NCBI RefSeq assembly: GCF_016775155.1
Contig: NZ_JAEUGD010000002.1
Span: forward strand, 365-64,364
Length of the DNA: 64,000 nt
Reading direction: 5' to 3'
From: Fulvivirga marina
Lineage (GTDB): Bacteria; Bacteroidota; Bacteroidia; Cytophagales; Cyclobacteriaceae
The notes beneath the pieces were generated by a model. That model did no database searches, was not told where the DNA came from, and saw only the letters and a program-made list of their open reading frames with translations. The position numbers were made by a program, and so were the translations under genes. Every line of letters begins with the position of its first letter. The stretch's first letter is position 1. This document shows positions 44,743-54,165 of the stretch, piece by piece.

Positions 44743-45888
44743 ATGATGAAAATAGGAATAGTGTGCTACCCAACTTTCGGGGGTAGCGGTGTGGTAGCCA
44801 CCGAACTGGGAAAAGCCTTGGCCAAAGCGGATCATAAAATCCACTTCATTACATATTCTCAGCCTACAAGACTTGATTTTTTTAATGAAAACCTTTTTTA
44901 CCACGAAGTAGATATACGTTCGTATCCACTTTTTGAATACCCACCTTACGAACTGGCTCTGGCCAGTAAAATGGTGGATGTTGTGAAGTATGAAAAGCTG
45001 GATTTGCTGCATGTGCATTATGCAATACCTCATGCTTCAGCGGCCTATATGGCTAAACAAATATTAAAAACAGAAGGAATAAATATACCCATAGTAACAA
45101 CACTGCACGGCACAGACATTACCCTGGTAGGCAAAGATCCTTCTTACGCCCCCGTAGTAACCTTCAGCATCAATGAGTCGGATGGAGTAACTGCCGTTTC
45201 TGACGACCTGAAAAAAGACACCTACCAACACTTCAAGATACTTAAAGATATAGCTGTTATCCCTAACTTTATTGATCTGGAGCGCTTCAAAAAACAGAAG
45301 AAAGAACACTTCAAAAAAGCTATATGCCCTAACAATGAAAAGTTGATTGTACACACCTCCAACTTCCGTAAAGTGAAGAGAGTGGATGATGTGGTCAGAA
45401 TATTTAACAAAATGAGACAGCATGTTCCTGCGAAACTTCTGCTGGTGGGTGATGGGCCGGAACGAAGTAATATCGAGGCCCTATGCCGTGAACTTGGTAC
45501 ATGTGATGACATCAGGTTCTTAGGTAAGCTAGAGGCAGTGGAAGAAGTACTGTCGGTTGCCGACCTGTTTATCATGCCTTCCGAAAAAGAAAGCTTTGGC
45601 CTTGCGGCTCTTGAGGCCATGGCTTGTGAAGTCCCTGTAATTTCAACCAATGCAGGTGGTTTACCAGAACTGAACATAAATGGAAAAACAGGGTTTCTTA
45701 GTAAGGTAGGTGATATTGATGATATGACAAAAAATGCTCTACATATTTTAAACGATAGTAATTTACATACCTTTAAGCACAATGCACTTGCAAGAGCTAA
45801 AGAGTTTGATATAACGAATATTATGCCTATGTACGAAGATTTTTATCGTGATATTCTCAAAGCACAAAAAGAACCGCAGACCATATGA
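44743..45888 (+). CDS. bshA: N-acetyl-alpha-D-glucosaminyl L-malate synthase (bacillithiol pathway)
   Basis: The 381-residue GT4 enzyme has the BshA-specific opening KIGIVCYPTFGGSGVVATELG, HVHYAIPHA, TTLHGTDITLVG and the C-terminal PSEKESFGLAALEAMACEVPVI donor site. It joins GlcNAc from UDP-GlcNAc to L-malate, the first step of bacillithiol. bshB and bshC are not in the window. It starts 9 bases after the GH3 gene; a second ATG three bases on is equally possible. Confidence 0.93.
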   Translation: MMKIGIVCYPTFGGSGVVATELGKALAKADHKIHFITYSQPTRLDFFNENLFYHEVDIRSYPLFEYPPYELALASKMVDVVKYEKLDLLHVHYAIPHASAAYMAKQILKTEGINIPIVTTLHGTDITLVGKDPSYAPVVTFSINESDGVTAVSDDLKKDTYQHFKILKDIAVIPNFIDLERFKKQKKEHFKKAICPNNEKLIVHTSNFRKVKRVDDVVRIFNKMRQHVPAKLLLVGDGPERSNIEALCRELGTCDDIRFLGKLEAVEEVLSVADLFIMPSEKESFGLAALEAMACEVPVISTNAGGLPELNINGKTGFLSKVGDIDDMTKNALHILNDSNLHTFKHNALARAKEFDITNIMPMYEDFYRDILKAQKEPQTI

Positions 45889-45947
45889 GATTACAGACTA
45901 CGTTACAAATTACATTACAAACTCTATTAAAAAAGATTTCAATAATT

Positions 45948-45955
45948 TAATTTTG
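45948..45955 (+). promoter_or_regulatory. Candidate -7 element of the hydroxylase gene
   Basis: TAATTTTG fits TAnnTTTG and ends 24 bases before the ATG at 45980. A -33 TTTG is not evident. Confidence 0.33.
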
Positions 45956-45979
45956 ACCAAAATTTTAGATCTTAAACAG

Positions 45980-46609
45980 ATGTCTCAACCAGCAACTAAA
46001 AATAAACCAAGTAACAAGGGTACCACTACTTTATTTAAGAACCCCATCATCGAGAAGTTGTCCAGGACACACATATCTATACCCATCACTTTGTTTACAC
46101 TATACTCGGGTGGGCTGCTTTATTGGAGTGTAGTCAATACGGACCTATCTGCGGGAGTAACCGTACTCTTATTTTTAATAGGGCTACTGACATTCACACT
46201 GGTTGAATACCTCATGCACCGCTATTTATTCCACATGGCCACCTACACCAAGCTAAGGGAAAAAATACAGTATAACTTTCATGGTGTTCACCACGATTTC
46301 CCCAGAGATAAAGACAGGCTGGCAATGCCTCCATTGGTAAGCATTACGATTGCGACTATATTACTATTTGTCTTTCGACTTATCATGGGTGATTTTGTTT
46401 TCGGTTTCTTACCCGGATTTTTGATCGGATATGCTTCATACTTATTTGTTCACTATATAGTACATGCATACCAACCTCCTAAAAATATCTTCAAAACATT
46501 ATGGGTGCATCACGGTATACATCACTACAAAGACCCTGAAAGAGCATTTGGAGTATCTTCACCACTTTGGGATTACATCTTCCATACTATGCCTTTGAAG
46601 AGTAAATAG
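45980..46609 (+). CDS. Fatty acid hydroxylase superfamily membrane protein
   Basis: About 209 residues when started at ATG 45980 (MSQPATKNK). Longer in-frame starts from 45848 would overlap bshA and give a lysine-rich, unfamily-like extension. Four membrane segments carry the di-iron histidine clusters HRYLFH, HGVHH, HYIVHAY and HHGIHH, as in ScS7-type fatty acid 2-hydroxylases. It likely hydroxylates the acyl chain of a membrane lipid such as a sphingolipid or sulfonolipid, which Cytophagales contain. Confidence 0.85.
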   Translation: MSQPATKNKPSNKGTTTLFKNPIIEKLSRTHISIPITLFTLYSGGLLYWSVVNTDLSAGVTVLLFLIGLLTFTLVEYLMHRYLFHMATYTKLREKIQYNFHGVHHDFPRDKDRLAMPPLVSITIATILLFVFRLIMGDFVFGFLPGFLIGYASYLFVHYIVHAYQPPKNIFKTLWVHHGIHHYKDPERAFGVSSPLWDYIFHTMPLKSK

Positions 46610-46621
46610 TAATACTTAAAA

Positions 46622-46664
46622 AATTAAAAAGCGGCTTCAATATATATTGAAGCCGCTTTTTAAT
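46622..46664. terminator. Bidirectional terminator
   Basis: A very long stem (AATTAAAAAGCGGCTTCAATA with its complement, 46622-46664, 1-2 base loop) carries A- and T-runs on both sides. It ends the hydroxylase gene and could also stop minus-strand transcripts. Confidence 0.85.
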
Positions 46665-46773
46665 TTTCCCGAGCTTTTCAAATACCTAATTCAACAAACG
46701 CTTTCTTATATATTTATCTATAACATAAATCCCATAAGCAGGTGAATAAATAGACGTATTCGGAACGGAAATA

Positions 46774-46905
46774 TTATATTCTTTCTTCAGCTATTTCACT
46801 GCTTTTTTCCTTTTCCAGAGCCTTTGTATAGGTAGGGCAGGTTAAACTTGAACACGCTGAAGATAATAAGCCGGACACCATAATAAGTACTAAACATTTT
46901 TTCAT
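46774..46905 (-). CDS. Small lipoprotein, 43 residues
   Basis: On the minus strand an ATG at 46905 opens MKKCLVLIMVSGLLSSAC, a compact lipoprotein signal with a cysteine at position 18, then SSLTCPTYTKALEKEKSS and a charged tail. AAAGGAA sits 6 bases upstream as a Shine-Dalgarno-like sequence. The mature protein would be about 26 residues. I recognise the style but no named family. It occupies an otherwise empty spacer and is transcribed toward the terminator at 46622-46664. Confidence 0.6.
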   Translation of the reverse strand: MKKCLVLIMVSGLLSSACSSLTCPTYTKALEKEKSSEIAEERI

Positions 46906-47102
46906 ATAAATTCCTTTTAATCAGTTAATCCCTTCTTTCACAAGTATAAAATAATTTTACAAAAATTGCGCTAAAGAATCCTTACCTAATTTTCTTCGTT
47001 AGACGTAAAAGAAGTATTTCAAATAAAAAAACAGGTGTTGAAACAGAACTGACACTATATTGGTTTTAATCCTGAGGTTTATTAATTATTTTCCCACTAC
47101 TA

Positions 47103-48200
47103 ATGTTAGGACATCGATTTACAGAATACATTCCCAACCCGAAACAAGAAGGGTCAGATTTCGACAAACTGCTGGACATATTTTTGCAGTTGGTCGTCAT
47201 TACAGCGGGAGATGTCTCTGAAGCCCTTGCCTGGCTTAACAACCTTATCAATCAATATAATCTATCGAGCGGAGGCTATGGCATGGGGGATTTCATAGAA
47301 GACCTGAAAGGCAAGGGTTATATCAGTGACCAAACCCCTGATGGTAAATTTGAAATCACGGCAAAAAGCGAGCAACAAATACGAACCAGCGCGCTGGAAG
47401 AGATTTTCGGAAAGCTAAAAAAGTCTCGGAAGGGGGACCACCGTACCAACTTTGGCGGACTTGGAGACGAACCAACCACAGATAAGCGTGAATATCAGTT
47501 TGGGGATACCCTGGAACAACTATCCATGACAGACTCATTGCGGAACGCCCAGATCAACCATGGACTGGACAATTTTATGATGACAGAGCATGATCTAGAA
47601 GTCGTTGAAAATGAATACAAAACCCAAACATCGACGGTTTTAATGATTGACATCTCCCACTCAATGATACTTTATGGAGAAGATAGAATCACTCCCGCTA
47701 AAAAAGTGGCTATGGCACTGGCTGAGCTGATTACAAAGAAATACCCTAAAGACACGCTTGATATTATAGTTTTTGGTAACGATGCATGGCAAATAGAGAT
47801 CAAGGACCTCCCCTACTTGCAGGTTGGCCCATATCATACCAATACAGTAGCTGGACTTGAACTTTCCATGGACTTACTGAGAAGACGAAAAAATGCCAAT
47901 AAGCAAATTTTTATGATCACTGATGGCAAACCAACATGTCTGAAACAGGGAATAAAATACTATAAAAATAGTTTTGGATTAGACCCTAAAATCATTAACA
48001 AAACATTAAATCTCGCCAAGCAGTGTCATAAACTAAAAATTCCAGTCACCACTTTTATGATCGCTTCTGATCCTTATTTAAAACAATTTGTAAGAGAGTT
48101 CACCCAAGTCAATCATGGTAATGCGTATTATAGCAGCCTTAAAGGGCTTGGTGATCTGGTATTTGAAGACTACCGAAGAAATAGAAGAAAGAAATTTTAA
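47103..48200 (+). CDS. VWA domain protein
   Basis: The 365-residue protein has a C-terminal von Willebrand A domain (about 175-345) with the MIDAS DISHS motif at MIDISHSM, a conserved Thr region, and TDGKPT. The N-terminal 170 residues are a mixed helical region with GGYGMGDFIEDL. It has no signal peptide. It is followed after 22 bases by an AAA+ ATPase gene. MoxR-VWA pairs act together as chaperone-like remodelling systems, so this is probably the substrate or metal-site partner. Targets unknown. Confidence 0.85.
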   Translation: MLGHRFTEYIPNPKQEGSDFDKLLDIFLQLVVITAGDVSEALAWLNNLINQYNLSSGGYGMGDFIEDLKGKGYISDQTPDGKFEITAKSEQQIRTSALEEIFGKLKKSRKGDHRTNFGGLGDEPTTDKREYQFGDTLEQLSMTDSLRNAQINHGLDNFMMTEHDLEVVENEYKTQTSTVLMIDISHSMILYGEDRITPAKKVAMALAELITKKYPKDTLDIIVFGNDAWQIEIKDLPYLQVGPYHTNTVAGLELSMDLLRRRKNANKQIFMITDGKPTCLKQGIKYYKNSFGLDPKIINKTLNLAKQCHKLKIPVTTFMIASDPYLKQFVREFTQVNHGNAYYSSLKGLGDLVFEDYRRNRRKKF

Positions 48201-48222
48201 CACGTTATAGCAGACTGATAAA

Positions 48223-49725
48223 ATGACTCAACCCAATGAAATTAAAACACTTGGAGCATTAAAAAGCTCCGGGTATCAAAGTCGCTCCGTAAAACAGGAG
48301 CTACGTGATAATCTCATTAAAAAAATAAAAACGAAGGAAAACGTATTCTCGGGTATTTGGGGTTACGAAGAAACAGTCATCCCTGACCTTGAGCGTGCCA
48401 TTCTGTCTATGCACGACATCAACCTCCTGGGCCTTAGAGGTCAGGCAAAAACCAGAATGGCCAGAATGATGATCAACCTGCTGGATGAATATATCCCTGT
48501 AATTTCCGGTTCTGAGCTAAATGATGATCCTTTCCACCCTATTTCCCGGTATGGCATCGACATCATTGAAGAAAAGAGGGATGACACACCAATATCCTGG
48601 TTACATCGTAATGAAAGGTACTCAGAAAAGCTGGCAACACCCGATGTATCCATTGCCGATCTGATAGGAGATGTTGATCCCATCAAAGCGGCTACTTTAA
48701 AGCTGCCCTACTCCGATGAACGCGTTATACATTTTGGGTTGATCCCAAGATCTCACAGAGGTATCTTTGTGATCAACGAACTTCCAGATTTACAAGCGCG
48801 GATACAAGTAGCCCTTTTCAATATTCTTCAGGAAGGAGACATCCAGATTAGAGGTTTTAAAGTACGCCTTCCTCTGGATATACAGTTTGTATTCACCGCC
48901 AACCCAGAAGATTATACTAATCGTGGAAGCATTGTAACTCCTCTCAAGGATAGGATTGACAGCCAGATCATCACACACTACCCTAAAGACCTGAAGATAT
49001 CCAGAAAGATAACTGAACAAGAGGCTAGTATAAAAAGTGAACAAAAAGAAACAGTATATATAAATGATATTGCCAAAGACCTTATAGAACAAATTGCTTT
49101 CGAAGCTAGAAACAGTGAGTATGTAGATGCAAAAAGTGGTGTATCAGCCCGACTAACTATATCTGCCTACGAAAACCTAATGAGTGCTGCTGAAAGGCGA
49201 GCATTATATAATGGAGGAACAACCAGTGTCAGGGTTTCTGATCTCTATGGGGTAATACCTTCCATAACGGGAAAAGTAGAACTGGTATACGAAGGTGAGC
49301 AGGAAGGTCCTGGTATAGTGGCTCACAACCTGGTAGGCAAAGCTATCCGCACCCAGTTCGCACACTTCTTCCCTAATCCCGAAAAAATCAGAAAACAGAA
49401 AGAAGCCAATCCATACAAAGAGATTACAGACTGGTTTGGAGATGAGCACACACTAGACCTTTTGAATGACTTTAGCAATGAAGAGTACAACAAAACGCTA
49501 AGCGCAGTCCCTGGATTAAAAAAACTGATTGATACGTTCCATAAAGATGCAGACAGCAATTCAAAGCTTTTCCTGATGGAATTTGCCCTACATGGTCTTG
49601 CCGAATATAGTATGTTAAGCAAGCACCAGCTTACCCAAGGATTGCAGTTCAAAGACTTGCTCAGCGGTATGTTTACAATGTCAGAACCAGATAATGATGA
49701 TTCTGCTTCAGATGATCAATATTAA
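48223..49725 (+). CDS. AAA+ ATPase, magnesium-chelatase/MoxR-like
   Basis: The 500-residue AAA+ protein has the P-loop GLRGQAKTRMAR (an Ala where Gly is common), Walker B VINELPDLQARIQVALFNILQEGD (Asn instead of Asp), sensor FTANPEDYTNRGSIVTPLKDRIDSQ, and a C-terminal helical lid plus about 180 extra residues. It groups with the ChlI/MoxR-type VWA-associated ATPases. The P-loop and Walker B changes look family-typical but need alignment. Upstream is the VWA gene, downstream (5 bases) an AlbA_2 protein. Confidence 0.83.
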   Translation: MTQPNEIKTLGALKSSGYQSRSVKQELRDNLIKKIKTKENVFSGIWGYEETVIPDLERAILSMHDINLLGLRGQAKTRMARMMINLLDEYIPVISGSELNDDPFHPISRYGIDIIEEKRDDTPISWLHRNERYSEKLATPDVSIADLIGDVDPIKAATLKLPYSDERVIHFGLIPRSHRGIFVINELPDLQARIQVALFNILQEGDIQIRGFKVRLPLDIQFVFTANPEDYTNRGSIVTPLKDRIDSQIITHYPKDLKISRKITEQEASIKSEQKETVYINDIAKDLIEQIAFEARNSEYVDAKSGVSARLTISAYENLMSAAERRALYNGGTTSVRVSDLYGVIPSITGKVELVYEGEQEGPGIVAHNLVGKAIRTQFAHFFPNPEKIRKQKEANPYKEITDWFGDEHTLDLLNDFSNEEYNKTLSAVPGLKKLIDTFHKDADSNSKLFLMEFALHGLAEYSMLSKHQLTQGLQFKDLLSGMFTMSEPDNDDSASDDQY

Positions 49726-49730
49726 CATGA

Positions 49731-50378
49731 ATGGAATTTAGTGATATAAAGAGGTTGGTAGCCGGTGGCGAAACAGAAACCGTTGAATTTAAAAGGAAAG
49801 CGGCTCACCCTGAAAAGATTGTAAAAGAGCTGGTTGCATTTGCTAACACAAGAGGTGGGTATCTGCTTATTGGGGTAAATGATGATAGTACTATCCCAGG
49901 ACTAAAATTCCCTGAAGATGATGCCTATGCGCTTGATGAAGCTATAAAAAAATATTGCAAGCCTTCCCTGAAAGTAAGGAAAGAGATCGTACCTATATCC
50001 GAAAAGCGTTCCGTTGTTTTATATCATGTCCCTTCAGGTAAAAAAAAGCCCTACTATGTAATTACAGACTTTAAAACAAAATGGGGGCAGGCTTTTGTAC
50101 GAATAGATGATAAAAGTATAAAAGCCAGCAAGGAGGTTCGCGAAATTTTAAAAAGAAGCAATAAAAACAAAGGAGTAAAATTTAACTATGGGGAAAAAGA
50201 AAGGATACTAATAGATTACCTTGACAAGAACAAAAGTATTACATTAGATCAGTTTAAGAAGCTTGCGCAGCTTAACACATACAAAGCTTCCAAAACATTG
50301 GTTTTGCTTGTGCTGGCTAATGTCTTATCCATCAAACCCAGCGACAAAGACGATTTATACAGCTTAAAACCCGCGTAA
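49731..50378 (+). CDS. AlbA_2 (Schlafen-like) ATP/nucleic-acid-binding domain protein
   Basis: The 215-residue protein has an N-terminal AlbA_2 domain: ETVEFKRKAA, ELVAFANTRGGYLLIGVNDD and AYALDEAIKKYCKPSL, with the family's conserved E-F-K and N-x-x-G-G. Residues about 150-215 form a winged-helix-like tail (LDQFKKLAQLNTYKASKTLVLLV). Similar proteins are annotated as helix-turn-helix transcription factors or ATP-binding proteins. It begins five bases after the AAA+ gene, so all three genes are probably one operon; its role there is inference. Confidence 0.78.
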   Translation: MEFSDIKRLVAGGETETVEFKRKAAHPEKIVKELVAFANTRGGYLLIGVNDDSTIPGLKFPEDDAYALDEAIKKYCKPSLKVRKEIVPISEKRSVVLYHVPSGKKKPYYVITDFKTKWGQAFVRIDDKSIKASKEVREILKRSNKNKGVKFNYGEKERILIDYLDKNKSITLDQFKKLAQLNTYKASKTLVLLVLANVLSIKPSDKDDLYSLKPA

Positions 50379-50516
50379 GATTAATACTAAAATAATAGGA
50401 AAAGATGAGATATAATTTACCTTTATAATCAACTAAAAACTTTTTAAAAATCTTCTTCCCGGTAAGTAAAAGTTCGCTATTTTTAATAAGTATGGTTCTT
50501 TAAATTTCTTTGGTGT

Positions 50517-51857
50517 ATGGCTCAAGCGCAGAAAAATGAAAAGAAAATTTTTGTCCTGGATACCTCGGTAATTATTTTCGAACATAACTCAATTATGAAC
50601 TTCGCAGAACATGACGTGGGCATACCTATCACTGTTCTGGAAGAGCTCGATCAATTTAAAAAGGGTAATGATACCAAAAACTTCGAAGCCCGAGAATTCA
50701 TCAGGCTAATAGATAACCTGGCCCAAGGTCAAATGCTCCAAAACTGGAACCCTCTTAATGGGAAGACCAAGGGAAAGTTTAAAGTATTGATGCACGCCAA
50801 GAGTAAGATTGATGCCAACGAAGTATTCGATGAAGAAAAGGCCGATCACCGGATATTAAACTCCGCTCTTCAGCTTCAACAGGAAGCAAAAGGAAAAAAG
50901 GTCATACTGGTATCGAAAGATATTAACCTAAGGTTAAAGGCCAAATCCCTCGGTTTACCTGCAGAGGATTACAATACAGGAAAAGTAAAAAATGTAAGCT
51001 CTCTGTACACAGGTAAAATGGTCTATGACCGGGTCAACCCAGAAAAAATCAATGAGCTTTATGAAAAAGGGAGTTGCAATGCCAGCGAGATATTGGGCAC
51101 TAAAAAGGTGCACAAAAACGGATACTACATCCTAAAAAGTGGAAAAAAATCTATACTATCATATTACAACCCGATTCATGATTGCATCGAGCATGTCGAA
51201 AAAAGATCCGCTTATGGTATAAAACCACGCAATGCAGAACAAACCTTTGCTATTCACGCTATTCTTAACCCCCACATTAAACTGGTAACCATGCAGGGTG
51301 TGGCAGGGACTGGTAAAACGCTGATAGCACTGGCAGCGGCACTTGAACAAAAGCGCGATTTTAAGCAGATATATCTTGCACGCCCAATTGTACCGTTAAG
51401 CAACAAAGACATCGGTTATCTGCCTGGCGATATTAAGTCAAAGCTAAACCCCTATATGGAACCACTTTGGGACAACCTCAAGTTTATCCAAAATCAATAT
51501 CACGAATCAGATAAGGAATACTCAAAACTAACTGAGATGGTGAACCTGGAAAAACTTGTTATCACTCCGCTGGCATACATCAGGGGGCGAAGCTTATCCA
51601 ACATTTGTTTTATTGTTGATGAAGCTCAAAACCTTACCCCACATGAAGTTAAGACTATTATAACACGAGCAGGTGAAAATACCAAGATCATATTTACAGG
51701 TGATATATATCAAATAGATACACCATACCTGGACTCTCAAAGTAATGGTTTATCATACCTCATTGATAGGGTTAAGAACCATGATCTTTATGCTCATATA
51801 GCCCTGGAAAAAGGAGAAAGGTCTGAACTTGCCAACCTTGCCAATGAGCTTTTATAA
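50517..51857 (+). CDS. PhoH-family protein with N-terminal PIN domain
   Basis: The 446-residue protein has an N-terminal PIN domain with acidic metal ligands (FVLDTSVII, LEELDQFK and a later DHRILNSAL), giving a predicted RNase. A PhoH ATPase domain follows with Walker A GVAGTGKTLIA and Walker B FIVDEAQNLTPHEV. PIN-PhoH proteins combine RNA cleavage with helicase-like ATPase action. It is a single gene ending in a UUCG-loop terminator. Confidence 0.92.
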   Translation: MAQAQKNEKKIFVLDTSVIIFEHNSIMNFAEHDVGIPITVLEELDQFKKGNDTKNFEAREFIRLIDNLAQGQMLQNWNPLNGKTKGKFKVLMHAKSKIDANEVFDEEKADHRILNSALQLQQEAKGKKVILVSKDINLRLKAKSLGLPAEDYNTGKVKNVSSLYTGKMVYDRVNPEKINELYEKGSCNASEILGTKKVHKNGYYILKSGKKSILSYYNPIHDCIEHVEKRSAYGIKPRNAEQTFAIHAILNPHIKLVTMQGVAGTGKTLIALAAALEQKRDFKQIYLARPIVPLSNKDIGYLPGDIKSKLNPYMEPLWDNLKFIQNQYHESDKEYSKLTEMVNLEKLVITPLAYIRGRSLSNICFIVDEAQNLTPHEVKTIITRAGENTKIIFTGDIYQIDTPYLDSQSNGLSYLIDRVKNHDLYAHIALEKGERSELANLANELL

Positions 51858-51888
51858 AGTACTATAAAATAATATCATATGGTTTTAC

Positions 51889-51920
51889 AAGTAAGCCTTC
51901 GGGCTTACTTTATTATTTTA
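51889..51920 (+). terminator. Rho-independent terminator with UUCG tetraloop
   Basis: AAGTAAGCC and GGCTTACTT (9 bp) enclose TTCG and are followed by TATTATTTTA, 32 bases after the phoH-family stop. Confidence 0.87.
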
Positions 51921-52004
51921 TATCTTCCATGCAAAAATGAGCACTGCTCAATTTATAAGCCCCGACCTGTAAAGTAAAATCAGTAAAATACAATCTTCTA
52001 ATTC

Positions 52005-52835
52005 ATGAAAACTACTCACCTGCTTCCTCTACTATTATTGGCTATAACATTAACAAACTGTGACATCAAAACCACCCAAGAAACCTTGGGTACTGAAGCT
52101 ACAGATACCGTAACAGAAAGAGCATCATTATATTATGAATTCACATCTTTTATAAAAAAATACGGAGATTGCAAAACAGATACGTCGGTACATTGCACTC
52201 GAATCAATTTAAATTATCCCATATTTAAATCAGAACAGCGTCCAGAACTCACTAACCGAATCAACAATGAAACCCAAGAGGCCGTTTTGCAATTGGTTTT
52301 CCCTGATACCGCAGAGAATAAAAGCCTTGAACTGTTTGCTGATAGGTTCATAAGTGACTACAAAGAAATTAAAGAGGCCTTTGGGGAAGCCTTCGGCTGG
52401 TATGCCAACCTGGATGGCAAAGTTTTGAGAAATGACAGCCTGATAGTATCATTAGAACTAGCTGCTGACATGTATACCGGCGGTGCTCATGGCAGCTATT
52501 ATCTACAATACCTCAACTTCGACGTAAAAACTGGTAACAAATTAGCTTTTGAATCATTATTCGTCCCCAATTTTGGAGATAAGCTTAATGACATAGTAGA
52601 GCTCGAATTCAGAAAAAAGTATGACATAAAACCGAATCAGGACCTTAGTGATGAAGGTTTTCAATTCGAAAATGGCAAGTATTACAACGACAACAACTTT
52701 GCCTTGCTACCCGAAGGCATTAAATTTTACTATAACAGTTATGAAATAGCTCCATACTCCAAAGGTCCTTCTGAGATATTAGTGAAGTATACCGATCTGA
52801 AAGGACTGTTAAAAGAAAACCTGATGGTTATGTAA
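52005..52835 (+). CDS. DUF3298/DUF4163 lipoprotein (RsiV-like fold)
   Basis: The 276-residue protein has a lipoprotein signal (LLLLAITLTNC) and a C-terminal DUF3298 core: the GGAHGSYYLQYLNFDVKTGNKLAFESLF block is characteristic, and LPEGIKFYYNSYEIAPY closes the domain. Residues about 45-140 form the DUF4163-type N-module. Related RsiV proteins bind lysozyme, but that role is not shown here. It is anchored in the envelope and convergent with sucD. Confidence 0.85.
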   Translation: MKTTHLLPLLLLAITLTNCDIKTTQETLGTEATDTVTERASLYYEFTSFIKKYGDCKTDTSVHCTRINLNYPIFKSEQRPELTNRINNETQEAVLQLVFPDTAENKSLELFADRFISDYKEIKEAFGEAFGWYANLDGKVLRNDSLIVSLELAADMYTGGAHGSYYLQYLNFDVKTGNKLAFESLFVPNFGDKLNDIVELEFRKKYDIKPNQDLSDEGFQFENGKYYNDNNFALLPEGIKFYYNSYEIAPYSKGPSEILVKYTDLKGLLKENLMVM

Positions 52836-52890
52836 ACCCTGAAACCTGGACATGACGGAGAGTTTGAAACTATTTCAGATTGAAAATAAA

Positions 52891-52916
52891 AAAAGCCAGA
52901 AGTAGTTCCGGCTTTT
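52891..52916. terminator. Terminator between the DUF3298 gene and sucD
   Basis: AAAAGCC/GGCTTTT with an inner GAA/TTC pair and one mismatch lies between two convergent genes; T-runs occur on both strands. Confidence 0.7.
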
Positions 52917-52937
52917 CATTTATGGTATAATATCTAA

Positions 52938-53813
52938 TTACTTATTCAGGGCTTTCAACATGGTTTCTCCAATATCTGCAGGCGACTCAACCACATGAAT
53001 ACCACATTCGCTCATAATCTTCATTTTCGCAGCAGCAGTATCATCTGCTCCTCCAATAATTGCACCGGCGTGGCCCATTCTCTTTCCTTTAGGAGCAGTT
53101 TGCCCGGCAATGAAACCTACCACAGGCTTAGGATTACCTTGCTCTTTAATCCATCTGGCAGCTTCAGCCTCATAGTTACCACCAATTTCACCAATCATAA
53201 CAATGGCTTCCGTATCAGGATCATTCATAAGCATTTCAACAGCCTGCTTGGTAGATGTACCGATAATTGGGTCACCACCAATACCAATAGCCGTAGAGAT
53301 ACCTAACCCTGCTTTTACTACCTGGTCAGCAGCCTCATAAGTTAATGTACCTGACTTTGATACTACGCCTACCTTACCTGACTTAAATACGAAGCCAGGC
53401 ATGATACCGACCTTCGCTTCCCCTGGAGTAATAACTCCTGGACAGTTAGGTCCTACAAGCACAACATCTTTATCCTTGATGTATTCTTTTGCCATCATCA
53501 TATCTTTGGTTGGAATACCTTCTGTAATGGCAATGATAACTTTAATACCTGCGTCAGCTGCTTCCATAATTGCATCGGCTGCAAAAGCCGGTGGCACGAA
53601 TATGATAGACACATCAGCACCTGCCTTTTCAACTGCCTCTTTTACGGTGTTGAAAACCGGTTTATCTAGGTGAGTCTGTCCTCCTTTACCCGGAGTAACA
53701 CCACCTACTACATTTGTGCCGTACTCTATCATTTGCCCGGCATGAAAAGTACCTTCAGAGCCCGTAAAACCCTGAACTATTACTTTTGAATCTTTATTTA
53801 CTAGAACGCTCAT
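52938..53813 (-). CDS. sucD: Succinate-CoA ligase, alpha subunit
   Basis: The 291-residue protein has the CoA-binding Rossmann domain ([22 protein letters not shown]), [12 protein letters not shown], and the phosphohistidine loop GHAGAIIGG with His248. It converts succinyl-CoA to succinate with ATP/GTP formation in the TCA cycle. The beta subunit gene is not adjacent in this window, which is common in Bacteroidota. Its promoter at 53836-53866 is the best-matched one in the window. Confidence 0.96.
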   Translation of the reverse strand: MSVLVNKDSKVIVQGFTGSEGTFHAGQMIEYGTNVVGGVTPGKGGQTHLDKPVFNTVKEAVEKAGADVSIIFVPPAFAADAIMEAADAGIKVIIAITEGIPTKDMMMAKEYIKDKDVVLVGPNCPGVITPGEAKVGIMPGFVFKSGKVGVVSKSGTLTYEAADQVVKAGLGISTAIGIGGDPIIGTSTKQAVEMLMNDPDTEAIVMIGEIGGNYEAEAARWIKEQGNPKPVVGFIAGQTAPKGKRMGHAGAIIGGADDTAAAKMKIMSECGIHVVESPADIGETMLKALNK

Positions 53814-53835
53814 GAATCGTGGATTAAAATTTGTG

Positions 53836-53866
53836 CAAAAATATAATATTATATGGCTTTACCAAA
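53836..53866 (-). promoter_or_regulatory. Bacteroidota-type promoter of sucD
   Basis: On the minus strand TTTG, exactly 19 bases, then TATTTTTG: a full match to the TTTG-N19-TAnnTTTG consensus, ending 22 bases before the start codon. Confidence 0.65.
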
Positions 53867-54033
53867 GTTAAAGCCGCACGCAACACGCAATTAACATCCA
53901 ATAAAGAGTGCAAGATCGTACGCATAGTGTACGCTTTCGTAACACATCTGGAAGCTATACAGTCTCAAACCTCTAAAAACAAAGCATTTAATCATTTGGC
54001 ACAACTATTGGAACAATGAAATCAAAGGTCAAA

Positions 54034-54062
54034 GCCTGTCGTATGAACATCATAGGACAGGC
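54034..54062. repeat. Imperfect inverted repeat
   Basis: GCCTGTC-G-TATG pairs with CATA-G-GACAGGC (11 pairs, one G-G mismatch). It has no T-run on the plus strand. The rest of 53867-54111 shows no supportable gene. Confidence 0.4.
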
Positions 54063-54111
54063 GCTCAAAATAAAGCAACAATAGTTTTTTAGTTTTCAAG
54101 TTAATGTAATA

Positions 54112-54148
54112 AAAAAGGAGCCACCTCAATTAGAAGTGGCTCCTTTTT
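54112..54148. terminator. Bidirectional terminator after the superoxide dismutase gene
   Basis: A 13-bp perfect stem AAAAAGGAGCCAC/GTGGCTCCTTTTT with an 11-base loop lies 18 bases beyond the minus-strand stop codon; the minus strand continues TTTTTTATTA. Confidence 0.85.
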
Positions 54149-54165
54149 AACTCTTAAGCAGATCC

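Noticed and set aside
45222-45782. Long minus-strand frame inside bshA
   Set aside because: It is the antisense reading of a firmly assigned gene, with serine-rich shadow composition.
53831-54019. 62-codon plus-strand frame opposite the sucD promoter
   Set aside because: GTG start, overlaps the well-supported sucD promoter and has no family features.
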